From positions 1 through 64,000 of the forward strand of contig NZ_QUSX01000003.1 in NCBI RefSeq assembly GCF_003933245.1: DNA of 64,000 nt. The letters are read 5' to 3'. Position numbers and translations under genes: made by a program. Below, one piece after another: positions 18,910 through 28,359 of the stretch. This DNA comes from Maribacter algicola. Its GTDB lineage: Bacteria > Bacteroidota > Bacteroidia > Flavobacteriales > Flavobacteriaceae. Numbering within the stretch: the first letter of the stretch is position 1; each line of letters begins with the position of its first letter. The notes beneath the pieces were generated by a model. The model saw only the letters and a program-made list of their open reading frames with translations. It searched no databases and was not told where the DNA came from.

Positions 18910-21900
18910 TTATTCTTCCAATCGAATATCCAAACCTAATCCCTTAAGTTCGTGCATCAATACATTGAAAGATTCTGGTAAACCAGGTTCTGGCATCGTC
19001 TCACCTTTCACGATGGACTCATAGGTCTTCGCCCTACCGATAACATCATCCGACTTAACGGTCAATATTTCCCGCAAGGTTGCAGAAGCACCGTAGGCCT
19101 CCAAGGCCCAAACCTCCATTTCTCCAAATCTCTGACCACCAAACTGGGCTTTACCACCCAATGGTTGCTGCGTAATTAAAGAGTATGGTCCTATAGAACG
19201 CGCGTGCATCTTATCATCTACCATGTGACCTAGTTTCAACATATAGATGACTCCCACAGTAGCAGGTTGATCAAAACGCTGTCCCGTACCACCGTCAAAT
19301 AAATAGGTGTGTCCAAATCTTGGGATACCGGCGTCATCGGTATATTTGTTTATTTCATCCAAAGATGCACCATCGAAAATAGGCGTAGCGAACTTTCTAC
19401 CTAATTTTAGTCCGGCCCAACCCAATACGGTCTCATAAATCTGACCAATGTTCATACGGGAAGGTACACCAAGTGGGTTCAACACAATGTCCACAGGCGT
19501 TCCATCTTCCAGGAACGGCATATCTTCTTGACGTACTATTCTGGAAACGATACCCTTGTTACCATGACGACCGGCCATTTTATCACCTACTTTAAGCTTA
19601 CGCTTCTTGGCTATGTAAACTTTGGCCAATTTCATAATTCCTGCAGGTAATTCATCACCAACGGAAATCGTAAACTTATCCCTTCTCAGGTTACCCTGAA
19701 GGTCGTTCAATTTGATTTTATAATTATGAAGCAAGTCTGCCACAGAATTATTTGTATCGGCATCCGTAGTCCAACTTCCACCCACCAAGTGGGCAAAGTC
19801 ATCAACAGAGTTTAACATTTTCATAGTGTATTTCTTACCTTTTGGCAATACTTCCTCACCTAGATCATTCAATACACCTTGAGAAGTTTTACCATTTACC
19901 AGCGTAAACAGTTTTTCAATCAAGATATCCTTTAATTCTTGGAACTTAACTTCATATTCCAATTCCAATTTGGATAGTTCCTCCTTATCCTCAGAACGCC
20001 TTCTCTTATCCTTTACAGATCTAGAGAAAAGTTTCTTATCTATAACGACACCTCTTAGGGATGGTGAAGCTTTCAAGGAGGCATCCTTTACATCACCGGC
20101 CTTATCACCGAAGATGGCACGCAATAATTTCTCCTCTGGCGTAGGATCTGATTCTCCTTTTGGAGTAATCTTACCTATTAATATGTCGCCAGGTTTCACT
20201 TCGGCACCAATACGGATCATACCGTTTTCATCCAAATCCTTTGTTGCTTCTTCCGAAACGTTTGGAATATCGTGTGTAAGCTCTTCAGCACCTAATTTAG
20301 TATCACGGACCTCCAAAGAATATTCATCTACGTGGATGGAAGTAAATATATCTTCTCTCACCACTTTTTCAGAAATAACGATAGCATCCTCAAAGTTATA
20401 TCCCTTCCAAGGCATGAAAGCTACGGTAAGGTTTCTACCCAACGCCAATTCTCCTTTCTCAGTCGCATACCCTTCGCACAATACCTGGCCTTTTTTAACC
20501 CTATCCCCTTTCTTTACGATTGGCTTCAGGTTTATGCTAGTACCTTGGTTCGTCTTTCTAAATTTAACCAAGAAATATGTCTTTTCATCTTCATCAAAGG
20601 AAATCAATCTTTCTTCGTCCGTTCGATCGTACTTTATAGTAATTTTTTCAGCATCCACATATTCGATTGTACCATCACCTTCCGCATTGATCAATACCCT
20701 TGAATCTGAAGCTACCTGCCTTTCTAGACCGGTACCAACAATTGGGGATTGTGGTTTTAGAAGTGGGACTGCTTGACGCATCATGTTCGATCCCATCAAG
20801 GCACGGTTCGCATCATCATGCTCCAAGAAAGGAATCAGGGATGCAGAAATAGATGCAATCTGGTTTGGTGCAACATCGGTATAGTGAATTTCAGCAGGAT
20901 CAACTACTGGGAAATCACCTTCTTCCCTAGCAATAACCTTATCGGTATCAATCTGGCCATTTTCCTTAAGAGGAATGTTTGCCTGTGCAATCTTCATTCC
21001 TTCTTCTTCCTCGGCACTTAGATAGACGTAATTCTCCAAATCTACTTTGGAATTCTCAACTTTTCTATATGGAGTTTCCAAGAAGCCCATTGGGTTTACC
21101 TTGGCGAATACCGAAAGGGATGATATCAAACCAATGTTTGGACCTTCAGGTGTTTCTATAGGACATAAACGTCCATAATGAGTATAGTGCACGTCACGTA
21201 CCTCAAAACCGGCCCTTTCCCTAGAAAGACCCCCTGGCCCAAGTGCTGATAACCTTCTTTTATGTGTTATCTCCGCCAATGGATTCGTTTGATCCATGAA
21301 CTGAGACAGCTGGTTGGTACCGAAGAAGGAATTGATTACCGAAGATAAGGTCTTCGCATTGATCAAATCGATCGGGGTAAACACCTCGTTATCACGTACG
21401 TTCATACGCTCACGAATCGTTCTTGCCATACGGGCAAGACCCACACCAAACTGTTGTGACAATTGCTCACCTACCGTACGTACGCGACGGTTTGAAAGGT
21501 GGTCAATATCATCAATCTCCGCTTTCGAGTTAATTAACTCTATTAAATATTTTATAATGGTTATGATATCTTCCTTGGTCAAGACTTGTTTGTCCATTCC
21601 AATATCAAGACCCAATTTTTTGTTCATTCTGTAACGACCCACTTCACCTAAGTTGTAGCGCTGATCGGAAAAGAACAATTTATCGATAATACCCCGTGCC
21701 GTTTCTTCATCGGGCGGCTCGGCATTACGCAATTGCCTGTAAATATGCTCAACAGCCTCTTTTTCAGAATTCGTTGGGTCCTTTTGAAGTGTGTTATGAA
21801 TGATGGCATAATCAGACTGCGCATTGTTCTCCTTGTGTAAAAGAATAGTCTTAACGTCAGCCTCCAAAATTTCGGCAATATGCTCCTTTTCCAGAATCGT

Positions 21901-22719
21901 ATCTCGATCTAAGACAATTTCGTTTCTCTCGATTGAAACTACCTCGCCTGTATCCTCATCCACAAAATCCTCATGCCAAGTGTTCAAGACCCTTGCCGCC
22001 AATTTGCGACCAAGAACTTTTTTGAGTCCGGCATTGGAAACTTTTACTTCCTCCGAAAGATCAAAAATTTCCAAAATATCCTTATCCCTTTCAAACCCGA
22101 TTGCCCTAAATAAGGTAGTAACGGGTAATTTTTTCTTTCTGTCGATATAGGCATACATGACACCATTGATATCTGTTGCAAATTCTATCCAAGAACCTTT
22201 AAAAGGAATCACCCTGGCAGAATATAACTTGGTTCCGTTGGCGTGAAAAGATTGTCCAAAGAAAACGCCTGGAGATCGGTGCAATTGGGAAACAACCACT
22301 CTTTCAGCTCCATTTATTACAAATGTACCACTTGGCGTCATGTAAGGAATGGTCCCTAAATAAACATCCTGTACTATTGTTTCGAAATCTTCGTGTTCTG
22401 GATCTGTACAATATAGTTTTAACCTCGCCTTTAATGGAACGCTATAGGTAAGACCGCGCTCTATACACTCTTGGATAGAGTATCTTGGCGGATCGATAAA
22501 ATAATCTAAAAATTCCAGTACGAACTGATTTCTTGTATCAGTAATTGGAAAGTTCTCCATGAAGGTATTGTACAATCCTTCATCACCTCTTTGATCAGAT
22601 TTGGTTTCAAGCTGGAAAAAATCTTGAAAAGATTTGATCTGAATATCCAAGAAATCCGGATAGTGCGGAGTATTCTTAGCGGATGCAAAATTTATTCTTT
22701 CAGTCTGATTTGTGAACAT
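18910..22719 (-). CDS. rpoB: DNA-directed RNA polymerase subunit beta
   Basis: 1269 residues and complete. The rifampicin-pocket segment is readable ([23 protein letters not shown], then [22 protein letters not shown]), as are the [11 protein letters not shown] block and the C-terminal [10 protein letters not shown] and [24 protein letters not shown] motifs that contact beta'. The residues of the rifampicin cluster look wild type ([18 protein letters not shown]). It is preceded by a terminator-like hairpin after rplL and followed 57 nt later by rpoC. Confidence 0.99.
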   Translation of the reverse strand: MFTNQTERINFASAKNTPHYPDFLDIQIKSFQDFFQLETKSDQRGDEGLYNTFMENFPITDTRNQFVLEFLDYFIDPPRYSIQECIERGLTYSVPLKARLKLYCTDPEHEDFETIVQDVYLGTIPYMTPSGTFVINGAERVVVSQLHRSPGVFFGQSFHANGTKLYSARVIPFKGSWIEFATDINGVMYAYIDRKKKLPVTTLFRAIGFERDKDILEIFDLSEEVKVSNAGLKKVLGRKLAARVLNTWHEDFVDEDTGEVVSIERNEIVLDRDTILEKEHIAEILEADVKTILLHKENNAQSDYAIIHNTLQKDPTNSEKEAVEHIYRQLRNAEPPDEETARGIIDKLFFSDQRYNLGEVGRYRMNKKLGLDIGMDKQVLTKEDIITIIKYLIELINSKAEIDDIDHLSNRRVRTVGEQLSQQFGVGLARMARTIRERMNVRDNEVFTPIDLINAKTLSSVINSFFGTNQLSQFMDQTNPLAEITHKRRLSALGPGGLSRERAGFEVRDVHYTHYGRLCPIETPEGPNIGLISSLSVFAKVNPMGFLETPYRKVENSKVDLENYVYLSAEEEEGMKIAQANIPLKENGQIDTDKVIAREEGDFPVVDPAEIHYTDVAPNQIASISASLIPFLEHDDANRALMGSNMMRQAVPLLKPQSPIVGTGLERQVASDSRVLINAEGDGTIEYVDAEKITIKYDRTDEERLISFDEDEKTYFLVKFRKTNQGTSINLKPIVKKGDRVKKGQVLCEGYATEKGELALGRNLTVAFMPWKGYNFEDAIVISEKVVREDIFTSIHVDEYSLEVRDTKLGAEELTHDIPNVSEEATKDLDENGMIRIGAEVKPGDILIGKITPKGESDPTPEEKLLRAIFGDKAGDVKDASLKASPSLRGVVIDKKLFSRSVKDKRRRSEDKEELSKLELEYEVKFQELKDILIEKLFTLVNGKTSQGVLNDLGEEVLPKGKKYTMKMLNSVDDFAHLVGGSWTTDADTNNSVADLLHNYKIKLNDLQGNLRRDKFTISVGDELPAGIMKLAKVYIAKKRKLKVGDKMAGRHGNKGIVSRIVRQEDMPFLEDGTPVDIVLNPLGVPSRMNIGQIYETVLGWAGLKLGRKFATPIFDGASLDEINKYTDDAGIPRFGHTYLFDGGTGQRFDQPATVGVIYMLKLGHMVDDKMHARSIGPYSLITQQPLGGKAQFGGQRFGEMEVWALEAYGASATLREILTVKSDDVIGRAKTYESIVKGETMPEPGLPESFNVLMHELKGLGLDIRLEE

Positions 22720-22789
22720 CTACGGACAGTGTTTTGATCGTGAGTACTATTTGGGTGGTATACCTCTTTATATACCTAATTCTATAAAA

Positions 22790-22829
22790 AGGCTTAGGTC
22801 TAACCGCAGAATGCGAAAAGACCTAAACC
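22790..22829 (-). terminator. terminator-like attenuator between rplL and rpoB
   Basis: In the minus-strand RNA, GGUUUAGGUCU pairs with AGACCUAAGCC (11 bp with one G-U) and is followed by UUUUUAU. It lies 23 nt after the rplL stop and about 70 nt before the rpoB start. A partial terminator between ribosomal-protein genes and rpoB is known in E. coli; the same role here is inferred. Confidence 0.7.
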
Positions 22830-22851
22830 AAATTCAATATGGTTAAAGCTA

Positions 22852-23232
22852 TTATTTAAGCTCAACTTCCGCTCCTGCTTCTTCCAATGATTTTTTGATA
22901 CCTTCTGCTTCATCTTTGGAGATACCTTCCTTAACAGCCTTTGGTGCGCTATCAACGATATCCTTAGCATCTTTCAATCCTAAACCTGTCAATTCCTTAA
23001 CCAATTTAACCACTGCTAGCTTAGAAGCTCCTGCAGATTTCAATATTACATCGAATTCTGATTTTTCCTCTACGGCTTCACCAGCATCAGCGGCACCACC
23101 ACCAGCAGCAACGGCTACTGCAGCTGCAGCAGGCTCGATACCATACTCATCTTTTAATATAGCGGCCAACTCATTTACTTCCTTTACTGTAAGGTTAACC
23201 AATTGTTCTGCGAAATCTTTTAAATCTGCCAT
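22852..23232 (-). CDS. rplL: ribosomal protein bL12 (L7/L12)
   Basis: 126 residues. The N-terminal dimerisation helices ([26 protein letters not shown]) are followed by an Ala/Gly-rich hinge (about 36-52) and the C-terminal factor-binding domain ([36 protein letters not shown]). It forms the ribosomal stalk with bL10 and recruits translation GTPases. It lies 50 nt after rplJ, the usual rplJL pair. Confidence 0.98.
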   Translation of the reverse strand: MADLKDFAEQLVNLTVKEVNELAAILKDEYGIEPAAAAVAVAAGGGAADAGEAVEEKSEFDVILKSAGASKLAVVKLVKELTGLGLKDAKDIVDSAPKAVKEGISKDEAEGIKKSLEEAGAEVELK

Positions 23233-23282
23233 TTTCTATCGTTTAATAAAATTTTAAAATATACTTAGTTTTTAGTGCGTAC

Positions 23283-23798
23283 TTATTTTTCAGATAATGT
23301 TTTAAGGATACCGGCAAGTTTACCTCCACCAGATTTAAGTCCGGAAATAACATTTTTAGCTGGGGATTGTAACAATCCAATAATTTCCCCTATCATTTCT
23401 TCCTTGGACTTAATGCTAACTAAAGCATCCAAAGTTTCATCACCTATATAAACTGCTTCTTCAACAAAGGCACCTTTTAATAAGGGCTTATTTGATTTTT
23501 TCCTGAAATTCTTGATAAGCTTTGCCGGAGCGTTGCCAACTTCAGAGAACATTAAAGAGGTATTCCCCTTCAACACTTCAGGTAGTTCACCAAATTCCTT
23601 TTCGGAAGCTTCCATTGCCTTTGCAAGCAATGTATTCTTAACTACTGCCAGTTTGATATTTGCCTTAAAACAAGCCCTTCTTAAATCAGAGGTTGTTCCA
23701 GCGTCCATTCCAGAAATATCCGCTAGGTAAATAATGGAATTCTCACCCAACTGCGTAGTTAAATCCTGTATAACCGTTGCTTTTTCTTCTCTTGTCAT
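23283..23798 (-). CDS. rplJ: ribosomal protein uL10
   Basis: 171 residues, normal for bacterial uL10. The N-terminal rRNA-binding domain (TREEKATVIQDLTTQL, then LRRACFKANIKLAVVKNTLL) is followed by a C-terminal helix that carries bL12 dimers. It anchors the stalk. It starts 25 nt after rplA, leaving no room for a long structured leader, so any autoregulatory site must lie within or upstream of rplA. Confidence 0.98.
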   Translation of the reverse strand: MTREEKATVIQDLTTQLGENSIIYLADISGMDAGTTSDLRRACFKANIKLAVVKNTLLAKAMEASEKEFGELPEVLKGNTSLMFSEVGNAPAKLIKNFRKKSNKPLLKGAFVEEAVYIGDETLDALVSIKSKEEMIGEIIGLLQSPAKNVISGLKSGGGKLAGILKTLSEK

Positions 23799-23823
23799 AA
23801 TTGATATTTTTAACTAGCAGTGC

Positions 23824-24513
23824 TTAAACTGACTTTGGGTCCAATTGAACACTTGGGCTCATGGTGCTTGACAGGAAAATACTTTTCATGTAAACACCTT
23901 TAGCGGCAGTTGGTTTCATCTTGTTCAATGTCTCCAAGAGCTCCTTAGCATTGCCTGCAATTTTATCGGGAGAGAAAGAAACTTTCCCTATTGCGGCATG
24001 TACTATACCCGTCTTGTCAACTTTAAAATCAATTTTACCAGCTTTCACCTCAGATACGGCCTTGGCAATATCCATTGTCACTGTACCTGTTTTTGGATTG
24101 GGCATTAATCCTCTTGGTCCAAGAACACGTCCTAAAGGGCCCAGTTTACCCATAACACTTGGCATAGTGATAATTACATCAACATCTGTCCAACCGTTTT
24201 TAATTTTATCCAAATATTCGTCCAATCCAATATAGTCAGCACCTGCTTCCCTTGCTTCGGCTTCCTTATCTGGTGTAACCAAAGCCAAAACTTTCACATC
24301 CTTACCGGTTCCATGAGGAAGTGTTACCACCCCACGTACCATTTGATTCGCCTTACGTGGATCTACACCCAAACGCACGGCAATATCTACGGACGCATCA
24401 AACTTTGTGCTTGTTATCTCTTTTACTAAAGCAGAAGCCTCTTCTAAGGAATACAATTTGTCCTTTTCGATTTTAGAGTGGGCTTCCTTTTGCTTTTTTG
24501 TCAATTTTGCCAT
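23824..24513 (-). CDS. rplA: ribosomal protein uL1
   Basis: 229 residues. Characteristic uL1 segments are present ([59 protein letters not shown]). It binds 23S rRNA at the L1 stalk near the E site, and in other bacteria represses the rplK-rplA mRNA. It is spaced 19 nt from rplK. Confidence 0.98.
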   Translation of the reverse strand: MAKLTKKQKEAHSKIEKDKLYSLEEASALVKEITSTKFDASVDIAVRLGVDPRKANQMVRGVVTLPHGTGKDVKVLALVTPDKEAEAREAGADYIGLDEYLDKIKNGWTDVDVIITMPSVMGKLGPLGRVLGPRGLMPNPKTGTVTMDIAKAVSEVKAGKIDFKVDKTGIVHAAIGKVSFSPDKIAGNAKELLETLNKMKPTAAKGVYMKSIFLSSTMSPSVQLDPKSV

Positions 24514-24532
24514 TTAATTGCTTTTTAAGATT

Positions 24533-24970
24533 TTAAAAAGGTCTTTTACCTGCAACCTTCATACCCATTGAACGAGCGGTCCCTGCAATCATGCTCATTG
24601 CCGCTTCAATCGTAAATGCATTAAGGTCTACCATCTTATCTTCGGCAATCGCCTTGATTTGATCCCAGGTTACACTACCCAATTTTACTCTGTTAGGCTC
24701 GCCAGATCCCTTTTTAATCTTAGCCGCTTCCAATAGCTGAACTGCCGCTGGTGGTGTTTTCACGACAAAGTCAAACGACTTGTCTTTATACACGGTGATA
24801 ACAACTGGTAAAACCTTACCTTGCTTGTCCTGCGTTCGAGCATTGAACTGCTTACAGAACTCCATAATGTTAACACCGGCAGCACCTAAGGCGGGTCCAA
24901 CCGGTGGCGATGGATTCGCTGCACCTCCCCTAACTTGTAGTTTAACTACTTTACCTACTTCTTTTGCCAT
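24533..24970 (-). CDS. rplK: ribosomal protein uL11
   Basis: 145 residues. The N-terminal domain has the [27 protein letters not shown] signature, and the C-terminal rRNA-binding domain ends [12 protein letters not shown]. It forms the GTPase-associated centre with bL10 and bL12. It is separated from nusG by 66 nt with only a weak GTGTT/AACAC inverted repeat in between. Confidence 0.98.
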   Translation of the reverse strand: MAKEVGKVVKLQVRGGAANPSPPVGPALGAAGVNIMEFCKQFNARTQDKQGKVLPVVITVYKDKSFDFVVKTPPAAVQLLEAAKIKKGSGEPNRVKLGSVTWDQIKAIAEDKMVDLNAFTIEAAMSMIAGTARSMGMKVAGKRPF

Positions 24971-25036
24971 TGTTTAAAATTAAATTGAAAGTGTGTTAAT
25001 GGAAGCAACACTACTTTTAAATATGTAACAATTATC

Positions 25037-25597
25037 TTAAATCTTTTCTACTTGCATGTAGCTTAATTCCAATGGCGTTTTTCTACCGAAAATCTTTACC
25101 ATTACCTCAAGCTTACGCTTTTCTTCATTTATTTTTTCAACGGTACCGTTAAACCCATTGAAAGGTCCATCAATAACCTTTACAGTTTCCCCAAAAACGA
25201 AAGGTATTGCAACACTATCCGTATTTACGGTCAACTCATCTACTTTACCTAACATCCTGTTAACCTCAGATTTCCTAAGAGGTACAGGATCACCTCCTTT
25301 AGTTTCCCCTAAAAAGCCAATTACATTAGTAATGGAGCGTATTATATGCACCATTTCACCACCTAAATTGGCCTTCACCATAATATAGCCCGGAAAGTAA
25401 ACTCTTTCCTTATTGATTTTTTTTCCGTTCCTAATTTGAATTACCTTTTCCGTTGGAACCAAAACCTCTTCCAAATAATCAGAAAAACCATGCCTATCGA
25501 CCTCACTTTGGATATACCCCTTAATCTTGTTCTCCTGACCACTTACAGCCCTAACCACATACCATTTCTTTTCCAATACTTCTGACATAGAGCTCAA
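25037..25597 (-). CDS. nusG: transcription termination/antitermination protein NusG
   Basis: 186 residues from ATG at 25597; an in-frame ATG at 25588 (MSEVLEKKWYVV) is an equally good start. An NGN domain (KWYVVRAVSGQENKIKGYI, RVYFPGYIMVKANL) is followed by a C-terminal KOW motif (GETVKVIDGPFNGFNGTVEKI, about 130-150). It modulates RNA polymerase pausing and couples transcription to Rho or ribosomes. It follows secE with a 1-nt gap, suggesting translational coupling. Confidence 0.97.
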   Translation of the reverse strand: MSSMSEVLEKKWYVVRAVSGQENKIKGYIQSEVDRHGFSDYLEEVLVPTEKVIQIRNGKKINKERVYFPGYIMVKANLGGEMVHIIRSITNVIGFLGETKGGDPVPLRKSEVNRMLGKVDELTVNTDSVAIPFVFGETVKVIDGPFNGFNGTVEKINEEKRKLEVMVKIFGRKTPLELSYMQVEKI

Positions 25598-25598
25598 A

Positions 25599-25787
25599 TT
25601 AATTTAAAACGTAATCAAAATACAGTTGAACTACTTTGCTGAATACCGTATCCACTCCCCAAGTCGCCAAAGCGAAAATGATGGAAAAAACAGCGACCAC
25701 TACCATTAAGTTTGAGGCCTCTGCCCTGGATGGAAGGGTAACATTATTCCTGAGTTCTTCAACGGATTCTTTAATATATGTCAACAT
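25599..25787 (-). CDS. secE: preprotein translocase subunit SecE
   Basis: 62 residues with a short amphipathic N-terminus (YIKESVEELRNNVTLPSRAEA) and one membrane segment (about 28-50). This is the minimal single-span SecE form normal in Bacteroidota. It is part of the SecYEG channel. It lies between tRNA-Trp and nusG, the conserved arrangement. Confidence 0.95.
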   Translation of the reverse strand: MLTYIKESVEELRNNVTLPSRAEASNLMVVVAVFSIIFALATWGVDTVFSKVVQLYFDYVLN

Positions 25788-25878
25788 CTCTACTGTATTA
25801 AGTTCAAAAAAATCTAGGAATGTAACTTCCCCAATTGCAAATTTTGCATTAAATGAGATTCCCCTTGATTATGCCCAC

Positions 25879-25893
25879 GGATAAACTTCTCGT
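25879..25893 (-). repeat. short dispersed repeat fragment downstream of tRNA-Trp
   Basis: GGATAAACTTCTCGT is identical to 27749-27763. Both lie just beyond the 3' end of a tRNA gene and resemble degenerate pieces of an intergenic repeat family. Confidence 0.5.
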
Positions 25894-25917
25894 TTCTTTG
25901 CGTTGCCAATTTTTCAG

Positions 25918-25990
25918 CACGGGAGGAGAGACTCGAACTCCCGACACCTGGTTTTGGAGACCAGTGCTCTACCAACTGAGCTACACCCGT
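25918..25990 (-). tRNA. tRNA-Trp (anticodon CCA)
   Basis: A 73-nt cloverleaf. The anticodon stem CTGGT/ACCAG encloses CTCCAAA, anticodon CCA. The T arm is GGGAG-TTCGAGT-CTCTC as in the E. coli gene. The acceptor stem ACGGGTG/CTCCCGT has one T-T mismatch at pair 6-67. The discriminator is G, and CCA is not encoded. It lies between tuf and secE. Confidence 0.95.
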
Positions 25991-26038
25991 ATGTGTGCAT
26001 CACATAAATAAAAGTGACACAAATATGTATTTACATTT

Positions 26039-26069
26039 AAAGGTATCCGCCTAAAAGACGGACACCCTT
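26039..26069 (-). terminator. hairpin after tuf
   Basis: In minus-strand RNA, AAGGGUGUCCG pairs with CGGAUACCUUU (11 bp with two G-U pairs). It lies 28 nt beyond the tuf stop. The downstream T tract is weak, so it may be a processing or leaky termination site ahead of tRNA-Trp. Confidence 0.55.
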
Positions 26070-26096
26070 AAAGTATATTATTTATAAATAATTGGA

Positions 26097-27284
26097 TTAA
26101 TCCAAAATCTTAGTAACCTGACCAGCACCTACAGTTCTACCTCCTTCACGGATAGCAAAACGAAGACCTACGCTAAGTGCAATTGGTTGAATTAATTCAA
26201 CGGTAATTGTAAGGTTATCACCTGGCATTACCATTTCTACACCTGACGGAAGGGAAATATTACCGGTTACGTCTGTTGTCCTTACATAGAACTGCGGACG
26301 ATAATTGTTATGGAAAGGAGTGTGACGACCACCTTCTTCCTTTTTCAAAATATACACCTCAGCTTCAAATTTAGCATGCGGCTTTACAGAACCTGGCTTA
26401 CAGATAACCATTCCACGGCTAATTTGAGATTTCTCAATACCTCTTAACAAGATTCCAACATTATCTCCTGCTTCACCTCTGTCCAAAATTTTACGGAACA
26501 TTTCAACACCAGTAATAGTTGAAGATAATTTTTCAGCCCCCATTCCAATAATATCTACGGCGTCACCAGTGTTTGCGATACCAGTTTCAATTCTACCAGT
26601 CGCCACAGTACCACGACCTGTGATAGTAAATACGTCTTCAACGGGCATCAAGAATGGCTTATCCACATCTCTTTCTGGCAATTCGATCCAACTATCAACA
26701 GCGTCCATCAATTGCATAACAGTATCAACCCATTTTTGTTCACCGTTCAAAGCACCTAAGGCAGAACCAGAAATTACAGGTCCATTATCACCATCGTACT
26801 CATAAAAAGAAAGCAATTCCCTTACCTCCATTTCAACAAGCTCCAACAACTCCTCATCATCAACCATATCCACCTTGTTCAAGAAAACAACGATTCTAGG
26901 GATACCTACTTGGCGACCCAATAGGATGTGCTCACGAGTTTGTGGCATAGGTCCATCTGTAGCGGCAACAACCAAAATTGCACCGTCCATCTGAGCAGCA
27001 CCGGTAACCATGTTTTTTACGTAATCCGCGTGACCTGGACAGTCAACGTGCGCATAGTGACGGTTAGCTGTTTGGTACTCAACGTGCGATGTATTTATTG
27101 TAATACCTCTTTCCTTTTCCTCTGGAGCGTTGTCGATAGAATCGAAACTTCTCTTTTCAGAAAGACCTGCGTTTGACAGAACCTCTGTAATAGCTGCAGT
27201 CAATGTAGTTTTACCGTGATCCACGTGTCCAATGGTACCAATATTTAAGTGTGGTTTGGAACGATCGAAAGTTGCCTTTGCCAT
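26097..27284 (-). CDS. tuf: elongation factor Tu
   Basis: 395 residues and complete. GTPase motifs: GHVDHGKT (19-26), ERGITIN switch [10 protein letters not shown] (about 81-89) and [30 protein letters not shown]. Domains II and III are intact to the [10 protein letters not shown] end. It delivers aminoacyl-tRNA to the ribosome. It follows four tRNA genes and precedes tRNA-Trp, the tufB-type arrangement; no other tuf gene is in the window. Confidence 0.99.
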   Translation of the reverse strand: MAKATFDRSKPHLNIGTIGHVDHGKTTLTAAITEVLSNAGLSEKRSFDSIDNAPEEKERGITINTSHVEYQTANRHYAHVDCPGHADYVKNMVTGAAQMDGAILVVAATDGPMPQTREHILLGRQVGIPRIVVFLNKVDMVDDEELLELVEMEVRELLSFYEYDGDNGPVISGSALGALNGEQKWVDTVMQLMDAVDSWIELPERDVDKPFLMPVEDVFTITGRGTVATGRIETGIANTGDAVDIIGMGAEKLSSTITGVEMFRKILDRGEAGDNVGILLRGIEKSQISRGMVICKPGSVKPHAKFEAEVYILKKEEGGRHTPFHNNYRPQFYVRTTDVTGNISLPSGVEMVMPGDNLTITVELIQPIALSVGLRFAIREGGRTVGAGQVTKILD

Positions 27285-27321
27285 GTTTATTTAATTTTTA
27301 TTCTTAGTTTATATTAGTGTA

Positions 27322-27329
27322 CAAATTTA
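27322..27329 (-). promoter_or_regulatory. candidate -7 element of a tuf promoter
   Basis: The minus strand reads TAAATTTG, an exact TAnnTTTG match, between tRNA-Thr(GGT) and tuf. The nearest TTG is only 14 nt upstream, inside the tRNA 3' end. It would give a leader of about 33 nt. Confidence 0.4.
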
Positions 27330-27340
27330 TACCTTAATTG

Positions 27341-27412
27341 AGCCAATGACGAGATTTGAACTCGTGACCTCTTCCTTACCAAGGAAACGCTCTACCCCTG
27401 AGCTACACCGGC
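27341..27412 (-). tRNA. tRNA-Thr (anticodon GGT)
   Basis: A 72-nt cloverleaf with acceptor GCCGGTG/CATTGGC (two G-T pairs), anticodon stem TTTCC/GGAAG and loop TTGGTAA. The discriminator is T and CCA is not encoded. It is last of the four tRNAs before tuf. Confidence 0.96.
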
Positions 27413-27446
27413 GTAAAGTGTTGAATCCACCTGCGATATGGCAGAC

Positions 27447-27462
27447 TCCTGCCTTCGCAGGA
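27447..27462. repeat. short palindrome between tRNA-Thr(GGT) and tRNA-Gly
   Basis: TCCTGC-CTTC-GCAGGA is a perfect 6-bp stem with a 4-nt loop. It resembles the core of a small intergenic repeat (CCTGCCTTCGCAGGA type) seen in many Flavobacteriaceae. Confidence 0.5.
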
Positions 27463-27486
27463 ACGACTATAAAGTCAAGAAAATAG

Positions 27487-27559
27487 AGCGGGAGACCGGG
27501 TTCGAACCGGCGACATTCAGCTTGGAAGGCTGACGCTCTACCAACTGAGCTACTCCCGC
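27487..27559 (-). tRNA. tRNA-Gly (anticodon TCC)
   Basis: A 73-nt cloverleaf with acceptor GCGGGAG/CTCCCGC and anticodon stem TCAGC/GCTGA around CTTCCAA. The T loop is TTCGAAC. The discriminator is T. Confidence 0.97.
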
Positions 27560-27606
27560 TTATAAATTTTCAAAATTTCACTTCAATACTGATAGACAAA
27601 GCTATG

Positions 27607-27688
<82 letters not shown>

Positions 27689-27711
27689 GCTTTATCAGTA
27701 TTTTAAGAACT

Positions 27712-27731
27712 TAGGAGCCGATGGAGGGACT
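27712..27731 (-). repeat. duplicated 3' end of tRNA-Thr(TGT)
   Basis: AGGAGCCGATGGAGGGACTC is identical to the 3' terminal part of the tRNA-Thr(TGT) gene about 118 bp upstream in the direction of transcription (27829-27848). The match ends abruptly and is followed at 27749-27763 by a dispersed repeat fragment. It may be a tRNA remnant or a scar of integration or repeat insertion. Confidence 0.65.
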
Positions 27732-27748
27732 CCCTTCGACCACGCTCA

Positions 27749-27763
27749 GGATAAACTTCTCGT
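27749..27763 (-). repeat. short dispersed repeat fragment
   Basis: GGATAAACTTCTCGT is identical to 25879-25893. It follows CCTTCGACCACGCTCA, which is typical of a dispersed Flavobacteriaceae intergenic repeat. Confidence 0.5.
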
Positions 27764-27831
27764 CCCAACAAACACCAAGTATTTTTTATTTACTTTTTGT
27801 CTGCACCCCAATGCTTTTTCACTATTCCAGG

Positions 27832-27905
27832 AGCCGATGGAGGGACTCGAACCCACGACCTGCTGATTACAAATCAGCTGCTCTAGCCAGCTGAGCTACA
27901 TCGGC
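27832..27905 (-). tRNA. tRNA-Thr (anticodon TGT)
   Basis: A 74-nt cloverleaf with perfect acceptor GCCGATG/CATCGGC and anticodon stem GCTGA/TCAGC around TTTGTAA. The discriminator is T. It is the first tRNA of the cluster. Confidence 0.97.
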
Positions 27906-27933
27906 ACTTTTAGCGCTTTTTTTAGCACAAAAA

Positions 27934-27955
27934 AGTCCGCTATTTCTAACGGACT
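27934..27955 (-). terminator. terminator-like hairpin after hpf and before the tRNA cluster
   Basis: On the minus strand AGTCCG pairs with CGGACT and six T follow. It starts 53 nt after the hpf stop. The tRNA-cluster promoter (27957-27986) lies immediately upstream of it, so the hairpin would also be at the very 5' end of the tRNA precursor. Confidence 0.65.
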
Positions 27956-27956
27956 G

Positions 27957-27986
27957 CAAATGTATAGATTTATTTGTTTTTTCAAA
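27957..27986 (-). promoter_or_regulatory. promoter of the tRNA-Thr/Tyr/Gly/Thr cluster
   Basis: On the minus strand TTTG (27986-27983), 18 nt, then TACATTTG (27964-27957) is a full match to the Bacteroidota promoter. The start would fall near 27953, about 48 nt before the first tRNA. Confidence 0.65.
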
Positions 27987-28007
27987 ACAAATTTCAAAAA
28001 ATTTTCA

Positions 28008-28310
28008 TCATGCGTTGGCTCTTAATTTTTGCTTTCTCTTAATCAATTTTCTTTCCAAAGAATTACATGCCGTATCCACTGCCTCTTCAAACGATTTACA
28101 TTGCTTTTTGACCATGAAATTATTCTTTGGGACATTCAACTTAATTTCCACAATCTTGTTTTCTTTGGAACTGGTATTCTCTACCTTCAAATAAACATCG
28201 GAACTAATCACCTTATCATAAAAAGTTTCCAATTTATCCAAACGGTTTTGCAGAAAATTTATCAATTTGACATCTGCATTAAAATTAACGGATTGTGCGT
28301 TTACTTTCAT
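28008..28310 (-). CDS. hpf: ribosome hibernation-promoting factor, short form
   Basis: 100 residues of a single S30AE/HPF fold (beta1 MKVNAQSVNFNAD, then helix LINFLQNRLDKLETFYD, and a basic end LERKLIKRKQKL). It lacks the C-terminal dimerisation domain of long HPF. It binds the 30S decoding site in stationary phase. It lies 49 nt after xerC with no terminator between, so probably co-transcribed. Confidence 0.93.
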   Translation of the reverse strand: MKVNAQSVNFNADVKLINFLQNRLDKLETFYDKVISSDVYLKVENTSSKENKIVEIKLNVPKNNFMVKKQCKSFEEAVDTACNSLERKLIKRKQKLRANA

Positions 28311-28359
28311 AAGCTGGAATTTTATGCCCCTTTGCTATTTAGGGACGGAATTAAACAAT

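Noticed and set aside
19970..20776. A 268-codon open frame antisense to rpoB
   Set aside because: It lies wholly inside rpoB on the other strand, is Ser/Phe/Leu-rich as expected for the antisense of charged coding sequence, and has no start context or homology signal.
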